Shown: in pieces, positions 18,695-30,675 of the stretch
Position numbering within the stretch: the stretch's first letter is position 1
Layout: every line of letters starts with the position of its first letter
DNA from: Bordetella parapertussis
Lineage (GTDB): Bacteria; Pseudomonadota; Gammaproteobacteria; Burkholderiales; Burkholderiaceae_A
Direction of reading: 5' to 3'
Assembly (NCBI GenBank): GCA_945877235.1
Contig: CAMCRF010000001.1
Location: forward strand, 186,001-250,000
DNA length: 64,000 nt
The notes under the pieces: generated by a model
The model's database searches: none
Told to the model about the DNA's origin: nothing
What the model saw: the letters and a program-made list of their open reading frames with translations, nothing else
Program-made: the position numbers and the translations under genes

Positions 18695-20485
18695 TTAGAA
18701 GGTGCGCTTTTTGGGCTGGAAGGTTTCAACCGTCATGGGCTTGAGGTTCACAGCCTTGTAATCCAATCGGTTGCCCTCAGAGAACCAGAGCGAGTGCTTC
18801 ATCCAGGTTGCGTCGTCGCGCTCTGGGAAGTCGCGGTGAGCATGTGCGCCTCGGCTCTCGTGACGCGCTTCAGCCGAGACGATCGTGGCTTTTGCAGTCT
18901 CAACAAGGTTGGCAAGCTCAAGCGCCTCTACGCGCGCGGTATTGAAAACCTGCGATTTGTCCTTGAGGTGCACCTGCTCCGCGCGCTCAGCGAGGGCCAT
19001 GATTTTTCCGACGCCCTCTTTGAGCAACTCGGAGGTACGGAACACGCCGCAGAAGTTCTGCATGGTGTTGCGGATGTCATTTGCGACGTCCTGGGTCTTT
19101 TCTCCCGACGAGGATGCGTTGAGCTTGGCGAGGCGCTCGAGTGAGACATCTGCACCGTTGACGGGGAAGTCCCTGTGCTCTTGTGCCTTAAGCTTTTGGT
19201 CAACGATGTGATTGCCTGCAGCGCGTCCGAAGACCACCAGGTCAAGCAGAGAGTTTGTACCGAGTCGATTTGCTCCGTGCACGGACACGCAAGCGCACTC
19301 ACCAATCGCATACAAGCCCTGGACCACCGTATTGGAGTTTCCGTTTTTGGGGACAACGACCTGCCCATAGACGTTGGTGGGAATACCGCCCATTTGGTAA
19401 TGGATGGTGGGCACGACGGGAATGGGCTCTTTGATGGGATCGACGTTTGCAAACTTGATGGCGATCTCACGAATCGAGGGCAGTTTCTTAAGGATCTTGT
19501 CTGCTCCAAGATGATCCAGCTTAAGCAACACATGGTCTTTATTGGGACCACATCCCCTGCCCTCTTTGATCTCTTGGTCCATCGAGCGCGAGACAAAGTC
19601 GCGCGGGGCGAGATCCTTCAGCGTGGGCGCGTAGCGCTCCATGAATCGCTCGCCGTTGGAGTTCAGCAGAATGCCGCCCTCGCCTCGAACCCCCTCTGTG
19701 ATCAGCACGCCCGCACCCGCCACACCTGTGGGGTGGAACTGCCAGAACTCCATATCCTCCAGCGGAATGCCCGCACGGGCAGCCATACCCATGCCATCGC
19801 CAGTGTTGATGAAAGCGTTTGTTGAGGCTGCCCAGATGCGGCCGGCACCCCCAGTCGCAAATACGGTGGTCTTGGCCTCGAACACCATGACCTCGCCCGT
19901 CTCCATTTCGAGTGCGACAACGCCCACACAAGCACCTTCGCTATCCATAATGAGGTCGAGCGCCATCCACTCCACGAAAAATTGGGTCCGCGCGCGCACA
20001 TTTCGCTGATAGAGAGTGTGCAAAAGCGCGTGACCGGTTCGGTCGGCCGCCGCACAGGCACGCTGGACGGGTTTCTCACCTAAATTGGCCGTGTGGCCAC
20101 CGAATGGGCGCTGATAAATGGTGCCGTCGGGATTGCGGTCAAAGGGCATGCCAAAGTGCTCGAGCTCATAGACCACCTTTGGAGCCTCGCGACACATAAA
20201 CTCGATGGCGTCTTGGTCACCGAGGTAATCGGAGCCCTTGACGGTGTCAAACATGTGCCAGTACCAGTTGTCCTCGCTCATATTGCCAAGCGACGCTCCG
20301 ATGCCGCCCTGGGCAGCAACTGTGTGTGACCGAGTGGGGAAGACCTTGGAGAGCACTGCGACATTAAGCCCAGCTTCTGCGAGCTGCAGCGAGCAGCGCA
20401 TGCCTGACCCCCCCGCACCCACAATGACGGCGTCGAAGCGACGGCGGGGCAGGTTCTGAGTTTGATGCGACTGAATATTCGACAT
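18695..20485 (-). CDS. sdhA: Succinate dehydrogenase flavoprotein subunit
   Basis: Catalytic subunit oxidising succinate to fumarate with covalently bound FAD. In the 596-aa protein the FAD-binding GAGGSGMRCSLQLAEAG is near the N-terminus, the flavinylated His is in RSHTVAAQGGIGAS, and the capping/active-site region includes HGANRLGTNSLLDLVVFG. The sdhD stop TAA abuts its ATG directly (TAAATG), which suggests translational coupling. Confidence 0.96.
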   Translation of the reverse strand: MSNIQSHQTQNLPRRRFDAVIVGAGGSGMRCSLQLAEAGLNVAVLSKVFPTRSHTVAAQGGIGASLGNMSEDNWYWHMFDTVKGSDYLGDQDAIEFMCREAPKVVYELEHFGMPFDRNPDGTIYQRPFGGHTANLGEKPVQRACAAADRTGHALLHTLYQRNVRARTQFFVEWMALDLIMDSEGACVGVVALEMETGEVMVFEAKTTVFATGGAGRIWAASTNAFINTGDGMGMAARAGIPLEDMEFWQFHPTGVAGAGVLITEGVRGEGGILLNSNGERFMERYAPTLKDLAPRDFVSRSMDQEIKEGRGCGPNKDHVLLKLDHLGADKILKKLPSIREIAIKFANVDPIKEPIPVVPTIHYQMGGIPTNVYGQVVVPKNGNSNTVVQGLYAIGECACVSVHGANRLGTNSLLDLVVFGRAAGNHIVDQKLKAQEHRDFPVNGADVSLERLAKLNASSSGEKTQDVANDIRNTMQNFCGVFRTSELLKEGVGKIMALAERAEQVHLKDKSQVFNTARVEALELANLVETAKATIVSAEARHESRGAHAHRDFPERDDATWMKHSLWFSEGNRLDYKAVNLKPMTVETFQPKKRTF

Positions 20486-20848
20486 TTAGACCCTCCAGAG
20501 AACGTCAATGGCCCAGACCAGACAGCCCAGTAGCCAGACAATCGTGAACACTTGCAACAGCAACCGGACCCCCACGGGGTTGACGTAATCCATCCAAAGA
20601 TCACGGATGCCAACCCAAACGTGGTAGACGAAAGCAATGAATGCCACCAGCGTAAAGACCTTCATCCAGGTTTGGGCGAACAACCCTGCCCAGCCGTAAT
20701 AACCCGGCTCGGCCGTGGAGAAACCAGCAATAACCAGAATGACGGAGTAGGCCGAGAGCACCAACGCCGTGACGCGTTGGGAGAGCCAATCCCTGAGCCC
20801 GTAATGAGCACCAACAACGATGCGTTTGCGACCAATGTTTTCGCTCAT
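20486..20848 (-). CDS. sdhD: Succinate dehydrogenase membrane anchor SdhD
   Basis: Membrane anchor of complex II with three predicted transmembrane helices in 120 aa. The first helix contains TALVLSAYSVILVIAG, and the pattern HVWVGIRDLWMDYV matches the haem/quinone-side region of the family. It begins 1 bp after the sdhC stop and ends adjacent to the sdhA start. Confidence 0.93.
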   Translation of the reverse strand: MSENIGRKRIVVGAHYGLRDWLSQRVTALVLSAYSVILVIAGFSTAEPGYYGWAGLFAQTWMKVFTLVAFIAFVYHVWVGIRDLWMDYVNPVGVRLLLQVFTIVWLLGCLVWAIDVLWRV

Positions 20849-20849
20849 T

Positions 20850-21260
20850 TCAGATCACTCCAAAGATGGCTAGGCAGGCCAGCGCCGTTGTGGCCAAGGA
20901 CAAGCCCAGAAAGACGCGCGCCATTTTGGGGGCTGCCTCTTTGTCGATGCCAATGTGCATGTCATTAACCAGGTGCCGGATGCCACCCCAGAAGTGGTGA
21001 ATAAAAGCAAAGGCCAGACCGCAGAAGACGATCTTTACGATGGTGAGGTCTGCAAGGTCTAGGAGCTGTGCGTAGCTCAGCTCTGACGTCAAACTTAGGT
21101 CCAGCAGGTACACGAACACCGGGAGCATCAGGAACATGACCGCGCCACTGATGCGGTGCAAAATGGACATGATGCCGGGAAGCGGAAGTCGGTACTTCAG
21201 GATCTGGGTAACGTGGATATTGCGAAATTCCCCTTGCCTCTTGCGGGCCGTACTGGTCAT
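20850..21260 (-). CDS. sdhC: Succinate dehydrogenase cytochrome b556 subunit SdhC
   Basis: Haem b-containing anchor of complex II, 136 aa with three transmembrane helices. The motif SILHRISGAVMFLMLPV carries the quinone-site Ser and Arg, and FIHHFWGGIRHLVND has the haem-ligand His. It is the first gene of sdhCDAB-sdhE-gltA and is divergent from mdh over a 103-bp region that contains both promoters. Confidence 0.94.
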   Translation of the reverse strand: MTSTARKRQGEFRNIHVTQILKYRLPLPGIMSILHRISGAVMFLMLPVFVYLLDLSLTSELSYAQLLDLADLTIVKIVFCGLAFAFIHHFWGGIRHLVNDMHIGIDKEAAPKMARVFLGLSLATTALACLAIFGVI

Positions 21261-21290
21261 TGGACACCTCAGCTAAATTGAAGTGTTCGA

Positions 21291-21296
21291 ATTATA
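21291..21296 (-). promoter_or_regulatory. -10 box for the sdhC operon
   Basis: Minus-strand TATAAT, 31 bp before the sdhC ATG, in the short region divergent to mdh. The upstream -35 at 17-18 bp is poor, so an activator may be needed. Confidence 0.4.
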
Positions 21297-21307
21297 GGCG
21301 CTGAACT

Positions 21308-21336
21308 TTGACAGGGGCTAGGGCCAACCCTAAACT
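21308..21336 (+). promoter_or_regulatory. Sigma-70 promoter of mdh
   Basis: A consensus -35 TTGACA (21308-21313) is followed after exactly 17 bp by TAAACT (21331-21336). The mdh ATG at 21364 is preceded by AAGGAGGT (21353-21360), which is almost fully complementary to the 16S rRNA tail. A strong, probably constitutive promoter is expected. Confidence 0.65.
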
Positions 21337-21363
21337 GCGATCACTTCATATTAAGGAGGTCGT

Positions 21364-22356
21364 ATGGCCCAGAAATCCCCCGTTCGTGTTGCCGTAACTG
21401 GTGCAGCTGGCCAGATCGGCTACAGCCTTTTGTTCCGTATCGCCAGTGGCGAGATGCTTGGGAAAGACCAGCCCGTCATTCTTCAGTTGCTCGAGATCCC
21501 CGATGAAAAGGCCCAAAAGGCGCTCAAAGGCGTCATGATGGAACTCGATGACTGTGCGTTCCCACTTCTGGCAGGTATGAGCGCGCACGACAACCCGAAT
21601 GGCGCCTTCAAGGACGCGGATGTGGCCTTGCTGGTCGGTGCACGCCCCCGCGGCCCCGGCATGGAGCGCAAAGACCTGCTCTCGGCGAACGCCCAGATCT
21701 TCACGGCGCAGGGCAAAGCGCTGAATGATGTTGCGTCGCGCAATGTACGCGTGCTCGTGGTGGGCAATCCAGCCAACACCAACGCATACATCGCCATGAA
21801 GTCTGCCCCAGACCTGCCCCAGAAGAACTTCACGGCCATGCTGCGTCTTGACCACAATCGTGCGGCCTCTCAGATCGCGTCAAAGACCGGCAAATCCGTC
21901 GCGAGCATCGAGAAGCTCGCGGTCTGGGGTAACCATTCCCCCACGATGTATGCGGACTATCGGTTTGCAACGATTGAGGGTCACGCTGTCAAGCCCCTCA
22001 TCAATGATGAAGACTGGAATCGCAATACGTTCCTGCCCACGGTCGGAAAGCGTGGAGCCGCCATCATCGAGGCCCGAGGGCTCTCATCTGCTGCTTCTGC
22101 GGCAAATGCAGCCATCGACCATATGCGCGACTGGGTGCTTGGCACCAACGGTCACTGGGTCACCATGGGCATTCCCTCTGACGGCTCTTACGGCATTCCC
22201 AAGGACGTCATGTATGGCTTCCCGGTCACCTGTGCAAACGGCGAGTATCAGATTGTTCAGGGTCTCGAGATCGATGATTTTTCGCGTGAGCGCATGACCC
22301 ACACGCTCAACGAATTGCTCGAAGAGCAAGACGGCGTCAAGCACCTACTCGCCTAA
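21364..22356 (+). CDS. mdh: Malate dehydrogenase (NAD)
   Basis: Oxidises malate to oxaloacetate. The 330-aa protein belongs to the group 2 MDHs with the N-terminal NAD motif [15 protein letters not shown], substrate-binding Arg residues in [14 protein letters not shown], and the catalytic His in [12 protein letters not shown]. It is divergent from sdhC and 20 bp upstream of acnA, so the two plus-strand genes are probably cotranscribed. Confidence 0.95.
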   Translation: MAQKSPVRVAVTGAAGQIGYSLLFRIASGEMLGKDQPVILQLLEIPDEKAQKALKGVMMELDDCAFPLLAGMSAHDNPNGAFKDADVALLVGARPRGPGMERKDLLSANAQIFTAQGKALNDVASRNVRVLVVGNPANTNAYIAMKSAPDLPQKNFTAMLRLDHNRAASQIASKTGKSVASIEKLAVWGNHSPTMYADYRFATIEGHAVKPLINDEDWNRNTFLPTVGKRGAAIIEARGLSSAASAANAAIDHMRDWVLGTNGHWVTMGIPSDGSYGIPKDVMYGFPVTCANGEYQIVQGLEIDDFSRERMTHTLNELLEEQDGVKHLLA

Positions 22357-22376
22357 CCCCAACGGAGAATCCGAAT

Positions 22377-25070
<2,694 letters not shown>

Positions 25071-25090
25071 GCGGGCTGAAGCTCTGCGAG

Positions 25091-25118
25091 AGGCGCCTCC
25101 ATGGAGGCGCCTTTTTTT
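25091..25118 (+). terminator. Rho-independent terminator after acnA
   Basis: A perfect self-complementary 22-bp element, AGGCGCCTCC followed by ATGGAGGCGCCT, leads directly into seven T residues (25112-25118). The end of the T tract forms part of the stop codon of the convergent efflux gene. Confidence 0.9.
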
Positions 25119-28100
25119 ATGCCCGTGCGGTTCTCGACTTGCGGTGCGTCCATTGGTCGAGATAGGTGTAAATGACGGGAACCACGACGAGGGTGAGAAG
25201 GGTCGAGGTAATGACCCCGCCAATAATCGCCTGCCCCATCGGCGCCTGCAGCTCGCCGCCCTCATTCAGGGCCAGTGAGAGTGGCAGCATGCCAAAGATC
25301 ATGGCGAAGCTCGTCATGATGATGGGACGAATGCGCACCTCGCCAGCAACCATGAGCGCCTCCTTCACAGAGAGCCCAGCCCTGCGTTGCTGATTCGCGT
25401 AGTCGACCAAAAGAATCGAGTTCTTGGTCACGAGCCCCATGAGCATGACCAACCCAATGATGGAGAACATGTTGAGGGTGGATCCAAAGCTCACCAGTGC
25501 AATCGCAACCCCAATCAAGGACAGAGGGAGCGAGACCATGATGGCAATGGGCTGAATGAAGCTTCGGAACAAGCTCGCAATCACAAAATAAATGAACATG
25601 ATGGCCAAGAGCATGGCGCCAATCATCTGTCCAAAGGCTTCCTGCTGCTCTTGGGTATCACCGCCAATATCAAATCGAACGCCCTCTGGCAGTTGATAGG
25701 CCTTCGTAAGCTTTTGCACCTCAGCACCCACCTCGCCAGCCGATCTGCCCTCCACATTCGCAGTAACGGTCTCACGACGCAGGAGGTTCTGTCTCACGAT
25801 GCGCTTGGGGCTATCGACGGCCTTAACGGTTGCAACTGCGCCCAGTCGAATGGGCTGACGTCCGCTGGTGAATCCCACCGGAAGCTCAAGGATCTGCTCG
25901 AGTCGTGCTCGGTCTTGATCCGGCAATCTCACGCGCACATCGACTTGCTCGCCATCGGGGGCCATCCAGTAGCTTGCAGTCGAGCCAAATACGTAAGTGC
26001 GAATGCTCTGGGCGAGACCCTGACTGGTGATCCCCATTTCTTTGGCGGCAAGCTCATTCACCTGAATCGCAAAGGTGGGAATGCCAGGCTGCGCGGATGA
26101 CTCTGGGTCGACCACGCCAGGGATGGCAGCAATCTTGTCCTTCAGCTTGCCCGCAATTTCCTTGAGCTGGTCTGGGTTAGAGCCCAGGATGGCAACCTCG
26201 ATCGGACGATCCCATCCGAGCACAAACTCTACGCCAGCGACACCCTTGAGGCGCTCTCTGACTTCAGACTCCACCTCGAACTGAGTGCGGGCGCGTTCAG
26301 AGCGCGACTTGAGGACCAATCCAATGCGGGCCTCGTTCCGCCCACCCGAACCGCCACCAATTCGGGTCGAGATCATTTTGACCTCTTTCAGATCGGCGAC
26401 CACAGCCTCAACCTGTGCCACCTTCTCGTTGGTGCGCTCGAGACTTGAGCCGACTGGGAGCCTGAGCCGAAGCTCAATGTAGCCCTGATCGGTCTTGGGA
26501 ATAAATTCAGTGCCCGCCATAGCAATGAGGAAAATGGCAGCAACAAAGCTCCCCGCTGCCCCCCAGAGAATGACCCCCCGCGGGGAGAGCGACAACCAGC
26601 GCAAGCGGCCCTTCAGACCGTATCTCGCCTCAGAGAATCCCCAGTGAATAAACTGGTTGTATACCTTGGCCAGCCATGCCATGAAGTGATCAACCTGTTC
26701 AACAGACCAACGCAAAGGCCTTGGCAGGGTGTCCCCGTCGGGGTGCGTGTCTTTCCAAATAGAGGACAACATAGGGTCTAGGGTAAAGCTCACAAAGAGC
26801 GAGACCATCACGGCCACGGCCACAGTGATTCCAAAGGGATAGAAATAGGCCCCCATCACGCCTTCAAGAAATGCGATGGGCACAAACACCGCGCAGATCG
26901 CCAGGGTGGTCGCAAACACGGCGAGCCCGATCTCTTCCGTACCCTCTTGGGCCGCTTGAAAGTGCGTCTTGCCCATGTGGAGATGTCGCACAATGTTTTC
27001 TCGAACCACGATGGCATCGTCGATGAGCAGGCCCACGCACAGTGAGAGTGCCATGACGGTCATAAAATTAAGCGTGAAGCCCAGCGCGTTGACTGCAATG
27101 AAGGCCGAAATAATGGAGATGGGCAGCGTCAATGCTGTGATCACGGTGCTGCGCCAGGACTTGAGGAAAAGAAACACAATCACGACCGTCAGCAGCGCAC
27201 CCTCGATGAGGGTTTTCTGAAGCCCATCAATGGACTGCTTCACCCAGTCACTTGGTGCCCATATGAGGTCGAGCTTCACGTCAGCAGGAAGCTGATCCTG
27301 AAGAAGCTTGGCAACCCGTTGCACCTCGGTGCCAGCCGCCACCATATTTCCCCCCTGCTGCTTGAAGATTGCAATGCTGATGGAGGGCTTGCCGTTAATG
27401 CGGGCCAGACTGTTGGGCTCTTCGGTCGACTCATACACCTCTGCCAAGTCAGAGACCTGCAGCCGGGTGCCTTGCGCTGAGGACACGGGAATACTTCCGA
27501 ACCGATAGGCCTCCTGAATGCGTCCATCCACCCGTAAGCCCAAATCGGACACATCGTCCGACAAGCGGCCCACGGCACTGTCGAGGTTGCCTTCGCGAAT
27601 CGATTGAATGATCTGTTGCGGCATCACCCCTGTGGAAATCAGCCGGTCGAGCTTGAGATCCACCCGAAGTTCTCGTGGCTGCGTTCCACCGACTTGCACC
27701 GCCGCCACGCCTGGCACTTGACGCAGGCGTCGCGCGACCGTCTGCTCCGCAATGAGGCTGAGCTCTCGCAGCCCGCGCTGATCCGAGTTCAGTGAAAAGA
27801 AGGCCAGCGGCTGATCATTCTCGGTATTGACCCGTTTAATTGCAGCGGGCTTCGTGCCTTCGGGTAGCGCCGCCGAGAGCCCACCAATGCGGTCGCGCAC
27901 GTCCTGCATGGTTGAAGCCACATCGGTGCCCAAATTAAGGTCAATCCAGGTGGACGAATAGCCATCCACAGCCTGTGAATAGATCTTCTTGAGGCCCTCT
28001 ACCCCACTGACTGCCTCATCGACGCGTCGGGTGATCTCGCGCTCAACGGCCTCCGCGGAGGCGCCCGGGTATTCAATCTGAATCGAGATCACGGGGATCT

Positions 28101-28221
28101 CGATTTCAGGCATCTGATCAACACCAAGCTTGCTGTATGAAAAAAGGCCTAGTACGGTCATCGCGAGCATGACCATCGTCGCAAAGACAGGCTGCGCGAT
28201 GGATACGCGGGTCATCCACAT
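25117..28221 (-). CDS. RND multidrug efflux permease (HAE1 family)
   Basis: Proton-driven inner-membrane pump of the AcrB/MexB superfamily, 1034 aa with the expected two halves of six transmembrane helices and two large periplasmic loops. The proton-relay acidic pair is in GLLIDDAIVVREN and the TM10 Lys in VTKNSILLVDYANQ. N-terminal MWMTRVSIAQPVFATM is typical; a second ATG is at 28215. The membrane fusion partner lies 14 bp upstream in transcription order. No outer membrane factor or regulator is next to it, so it probably uses a TolC-like channel encoded elsewhere. The substrate cannot be told. Confidence 0.92.
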   Translation of the reverse strand: MWMTRVSIAQPVFATMVMLAMTVLGLFSYSKLGVDQMPEIEIPVISIQIEYPGASAEAVEREITRRVDEAVSGVEGLKKIYSQAVDGYSSTWIDLNLGTDVASTMQDVRDRIGGLSAALPEGTKPAAIKRVNTENDQPLAFFSLNSDQRGLRELSLIAEQTVARRLRQVPGVAAVQVGGTQPRELRVDLKLDRLISTGVMPQQIIQSIREGNLDSAVGRLSDDVSDLGLRVDGRIQEAYRFGSIPVSSAQGTRLQVSDLAEVYESTEEPNSLARINGKPSISIAIFKQQGGNMVAAGTEVQRVAKLLQDQLPADVKLDLIWAPSDWVKQSIDGLQKTLIEGALLTVVIVFLFLKSWRSTVITALTLPISIISAFIAVNALGFTLNFMTVMALSLCVGLLIDDAIVVRENIVRHLHMGKTHFQAAQEGTEEIGLAVFATTLAICAVFVPIAFLEGVMGAYFYPFGITVAVAVMVSLFVSFTLDPMLSSIWKDTHPDGDTLPRPLRWSVEQVDHFMAWLAKVYNQFIHWGFSEARYGLKGRLRWLSLSPRGVILWGAAGSFVAAIFLIAMAGTEFIPKTDQGYIELRLRLPVGSSLERTNEKVAQVEAVVADLKEVKMISTRIGGGSGGRNEARIGLVLKSRSERARTQFEVESEVRERLKGVAGVEFVLGWDRPIEVAILGSNPDQLKEIAGKLKDKIAAIPGVVDPESSAQPGIPTFAIQVNELAAKEMGITSQGLAQSIRTYVFGSTASYWMAPDGEQVDVRVRLPDQDRARLEQILELPVGFTSGRQPIRLGAVATVKAVDSPKRIVRQNLLRRETVTANVEGRSAGEVGAEVQKLTKAYQLPEGVRFDIGGDTQEQQEAFGQMIGAMLLAIMFIYFVIASLFRSFIQPIAIMVSLPLSLIGVAIALVSFGSTLNMFSIIGLVMLMGLVTKNSILLVDYANQQRRAGLSVKEALMVAGEVRIRPIIMTSFAMIFGMLPLSLALNEGGELQAPMGQAIIGGVITSTLLTLVVVPVIYTYLDQWTHRKSRTARA

Positions 28222-28235
28222 GAGGCGATGCTCCT

Positions 28236-29405
28236 TTAGCCCTGTGCGGGCGGACGTGAGCCAACAGGCACGGGCGGCACGACGGGTGCCGCGCCAATGG
28301 TGCCGCGTTGGCCTTCCCGGAGGTTGTCAAACTGGCGAGCCAGAATCTGGCTTTTTTCGGTGAGTTCGCCGCGCACGATCAGGCGCTGACCGTCATCCGA
28401 CTGACCGTCCACAAACACGACGCGCCGCTTGAGTTGACCGTCTGCAAGCTCCCAGACAATACGATCGGCACCCTCGAGCCCCACGGCATGAATGGGCACT
28501 GTGATGCGTGGGCGGTTATCGGCTATGGTCATGAGCGCGCGACCATACTGGCCGGGCAGGAGCGCACCTGGATTCTGGAACCGCACCACCACGGGCATGG
28601 CACGGGCTGCGGCGTCTGACGCGGGACCCACGCGATGAATACGGCCTTGAACCTTCAGTCCCGCGGCTTCATCGATGGTGACCTGAACGGATTGACCAAC
28701 AGAAAGAAGCCCAGCATCTCCAGCCGCGACGGTTGCGCTCAATTCAAGCACAGCGAGATTGAGGACTTGTAGAACGGGTTGGTCTGGGTTGAGCATCTCC
28801 CCCACCACCGCCTGACGCTTGGCGATGACGCCTGCGATGGGTGCGTTGAGTTCGGCCTCTGAGAGGCGCAGTTTTGCTGTGTCGAGCTGGGCCTGGGCAG
28901 ACTGCCGCGCTGCACGTGCGGCCTGAAGGGCAGCATCGGAGCCCTTGAGCGCAACAGGCGACAAAAAGCCCTTCTGGGTCAGGGCAAGATTGGCTTCATG
29001 CCGCGATTGGGCGTTCGCCTCGTCAGCCTGAGCTGCAGTCAGTGCGGCCTGACGCTCCAGTACGCGCGCGCGCGCATCGGTTAGGTCTAGGTCACCAAGC
29101 CTCTGCCCTACCTTGACGCGATCGCCCTCCTGGACTTGCAGAGACAGCAAGCGGCCCGCTACACGCGCCCGAACCGTGACACTGTCGGCAGCTTGGAGGA
29201 CTCCTGCGAGTTCAATGCCACGCCCCACGGGGCCAATCTGGGGCTGAACAACCTCGCTGGGCAGAAAAGTCAGCGCGGGAGGGCCCTCCGCGGCTTTATC
29301 CTGCTTCTTGTCTGAGGAATTCAGTAGCGCAAAGAGAACGACCGCAAAGCCTGCGACAATGACAGTGATTAGAAGCTTGCGTCGAGAGAATAATGTTTTA
29401 ACCAA
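28236..29405 (-). CDS. RND efflux membrane fusion protein (periplasmic adaptor)
   Basis: Adaptor that links the RND permease to the outer membrane channel. It has an N-terminal membrane anchor (LLITVIVAGFAVVLFAL), no lipobox Cys, a split lipoyl/biotinyl-like domain (VTVRARVAGRLLSLQVQEGD) and a long helical hairpin rich in Ala and Gln (about residues 100-180). No ATG is available. TTG 29405 is chosen because AAGG lies 7 nt before it and the predicted promoter is at a suitable distance; another in-frame TTG is at 29423. It is cotranscribed with the permease. Confidence 0.88.
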   Translation of the reverse strand: MVKTLFSRRKLLITVIVAGFAVVLFALLNSSDKKQDKAAEGPPALTFLPSEVVQPQIGPVGRGIELAGVLQAADSVTVRARVAGRLLSLQVQEGDRVKVGQRLGDLDLTDARARVLERQAALTAAQADEANAQSRHEANLALTQKGFLSPVALKGSDAALQAARAARQSAQAQLDTAKLRLSEAELNAPIAGVIAKRQAVVGEMLNPDQPVLQVLNLAVLELSATVAAGDAGLLSVGQSVQVTIDEAAGLKVQGRIHRVGPASDAAARAMPVVVRFQNPGALLPGQYGRALMTIADNRPRITVPIHAVGLEGADRIVWELADGQLKRRVVFVDGQSDDGQRLIVRGELTEKSQILARQFDNLREGQRGTIGAAPVVPPVPVGSRPPAQG

Positions 29406-29441
29406 GGTGTGGCCTTGTTTCAAAGACTCGATGTTACGCCT

Positions 29442-29471
29442 AGTGTAAAAGATTCAGTACTGTATTTTCAA
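29442..29471 (-). promoter_or_regulatory. Predicted promoter of the RND efflux pair
   Basis: Minus-strand TTGAAA (29471-29466), an 18-bp spacer, and TACACT (29447-29442), each four or more matches to the sigma-70 consensus. It lies between the efflux genes and the divergent DUF2863 gene. No clear operator repeat is seen. Confidence 0.45.
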
Positions 29472-29498
29472 CAATAGCTAACACGCTCGGGATTTGCC

Positions 29499-30668
29499 AT
29501 GAAAACCTCACCCTCCTCACGTCGTGGACGCGCCTCTCGAGAGGCTGACCGCCTGGTTGAACTCGCCGAGGGTCTTGCACAGTCCGGCAGTCGCGCGGAA
29601 GACCGCTTCTGGGAAGCACAGCTCGATCTTGAGATCGACGGACTGCTATCCAGTTCAGACGAGAGTTCGCTCAACGCTGCCCTCGATCGGCTCGCTGACC
29701 GGGAGTCTCGCGCCTATGAGGAGCTCGCAGACGCAATTGAGGGCCGCGTCGAACACGGTCAGGTTGCATCCTCAGACGGAAGTCGCGACATCTTGCTCAT
29801 CGCTGCGCCCGTCCTGGCATGGTCACGTATGCCGCTTCCAACACGCATGCTCGGCAAGGAGGCCCTCCAAACCTTGCGGTCTGCCATGGCCGAGCACGTT
29901 TTCGCACACGGCACCGATATTGTCCTCGCGGATTATTTCTTTTCGCCTGACCAACTTCCAGAGAGCTTCGGAGAGACAGCGGAGCTCCGCCAGACCCTTG
30001 TGCAGCACATCTCCGAGGGGCGCATGCCAGTCGATACAAAATCGCTGAACGAGACCGCGCAGTTTCTCGCAGACCAACGCTATGTCCTTGGGGTTGTCTC
30101 CGCCCCGGCAGGTAGCCCCATATTCAAATGGCAAGAGGGGCTGGTTACGCGGGATGAGGTGGGTGCCGCCTGGAGACAGGCCTGCCAAGAGAGCCTCAGC
30201 AGCCTGCTGCCCGCGTGTGGGTTTGAGCCCATGATCCCCCGCGCGTACTACGTTGCCTGTCGCGATGCAGACCGCGCGGCTCGGCCCTTCTCGCTCTCAG
30301 CCTCTGTTGCCTTCCTGAGCACCACACTATCGATTGCGCCGAATAATCTCGTGGCGGTCATTGCCGGGTGCTACAACCGGCAGCTCGAGGAGTACCGCGT
30401 TGGGTTTCAGGTGGCTCAGGAGGAAGAGGTCATTCACGGCGTCATCTGGCCGCTGCTTGGAGCGGAGGATGAGATGAGCGACATCGTTGAAGATATTGAG
30501 GCGGTGCTGAAGGAATCGGGCGTTCAGCGCATTGAGTTTTTGCGTGCCCGCATGCCCATGGAGTATTGCGAGGACTGCGGGGCCCCCCTCTATCCCAACC
30601 TGGAAGGCGAACTGGTCCATGCAGAATTGCCCGACAGCTCAGAGCCATCGGGCCAACACCTGCACTAA
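29499..30668 (+). CDS. DUF2863 family protein
   Basis: A 389-aa protein of the DUF2863 family, which I know only from Betaproteobacteria and which has no assigned function. The N-terminal 90 residues are charged and helical (READRLVELAEGLAQSGSR), the middle is a mixed alpha/beta region, and the C-terminal end carries a CxxC pair (MEYCEDCGAPLYP, about residues 360-372) that looks like half of a zinc ribbon. There is no signal peptide or membrane segment, so it is cytoplasmic. It is divergent from the RND efflux genes and convergent with btuB. Confidence 0.75.
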   Translation: MKTSPSSRRGRASREADRLVELAEGLAQSGSRAEDRFWEAQLDLEIDGLLSSSDESSLNAALDRLADRESRAYEELADAIEGRVEHGQVASSDGSRDILLIAAPVLAWSRMPLPTRMLGKEALQTLRSAMAEHVFAHGTDIVLADYFFSPDQLPESFGETAELRQTLVQHISEGRMPVDTKSLNETAQFLADQRYVLGVVSAPAGSPIFKWQEGLVTRDEVGAAWRQACQESLSSLLPACGFEPMIPRAYYVACRDADRAARPFSLSASVAFLSTTLSIAPNNLVAVIAGCYNRQLEEYRVGFQVAQEEEVIHGVIWPLLGAEDEMSDIVEDIEAVLKESGVQRIEFLRARMPMEYCEDCGAPLYPNLEGELVHAELPDSSEPSGQHLH

Positions 30669-30675
30669 CCCAAAT

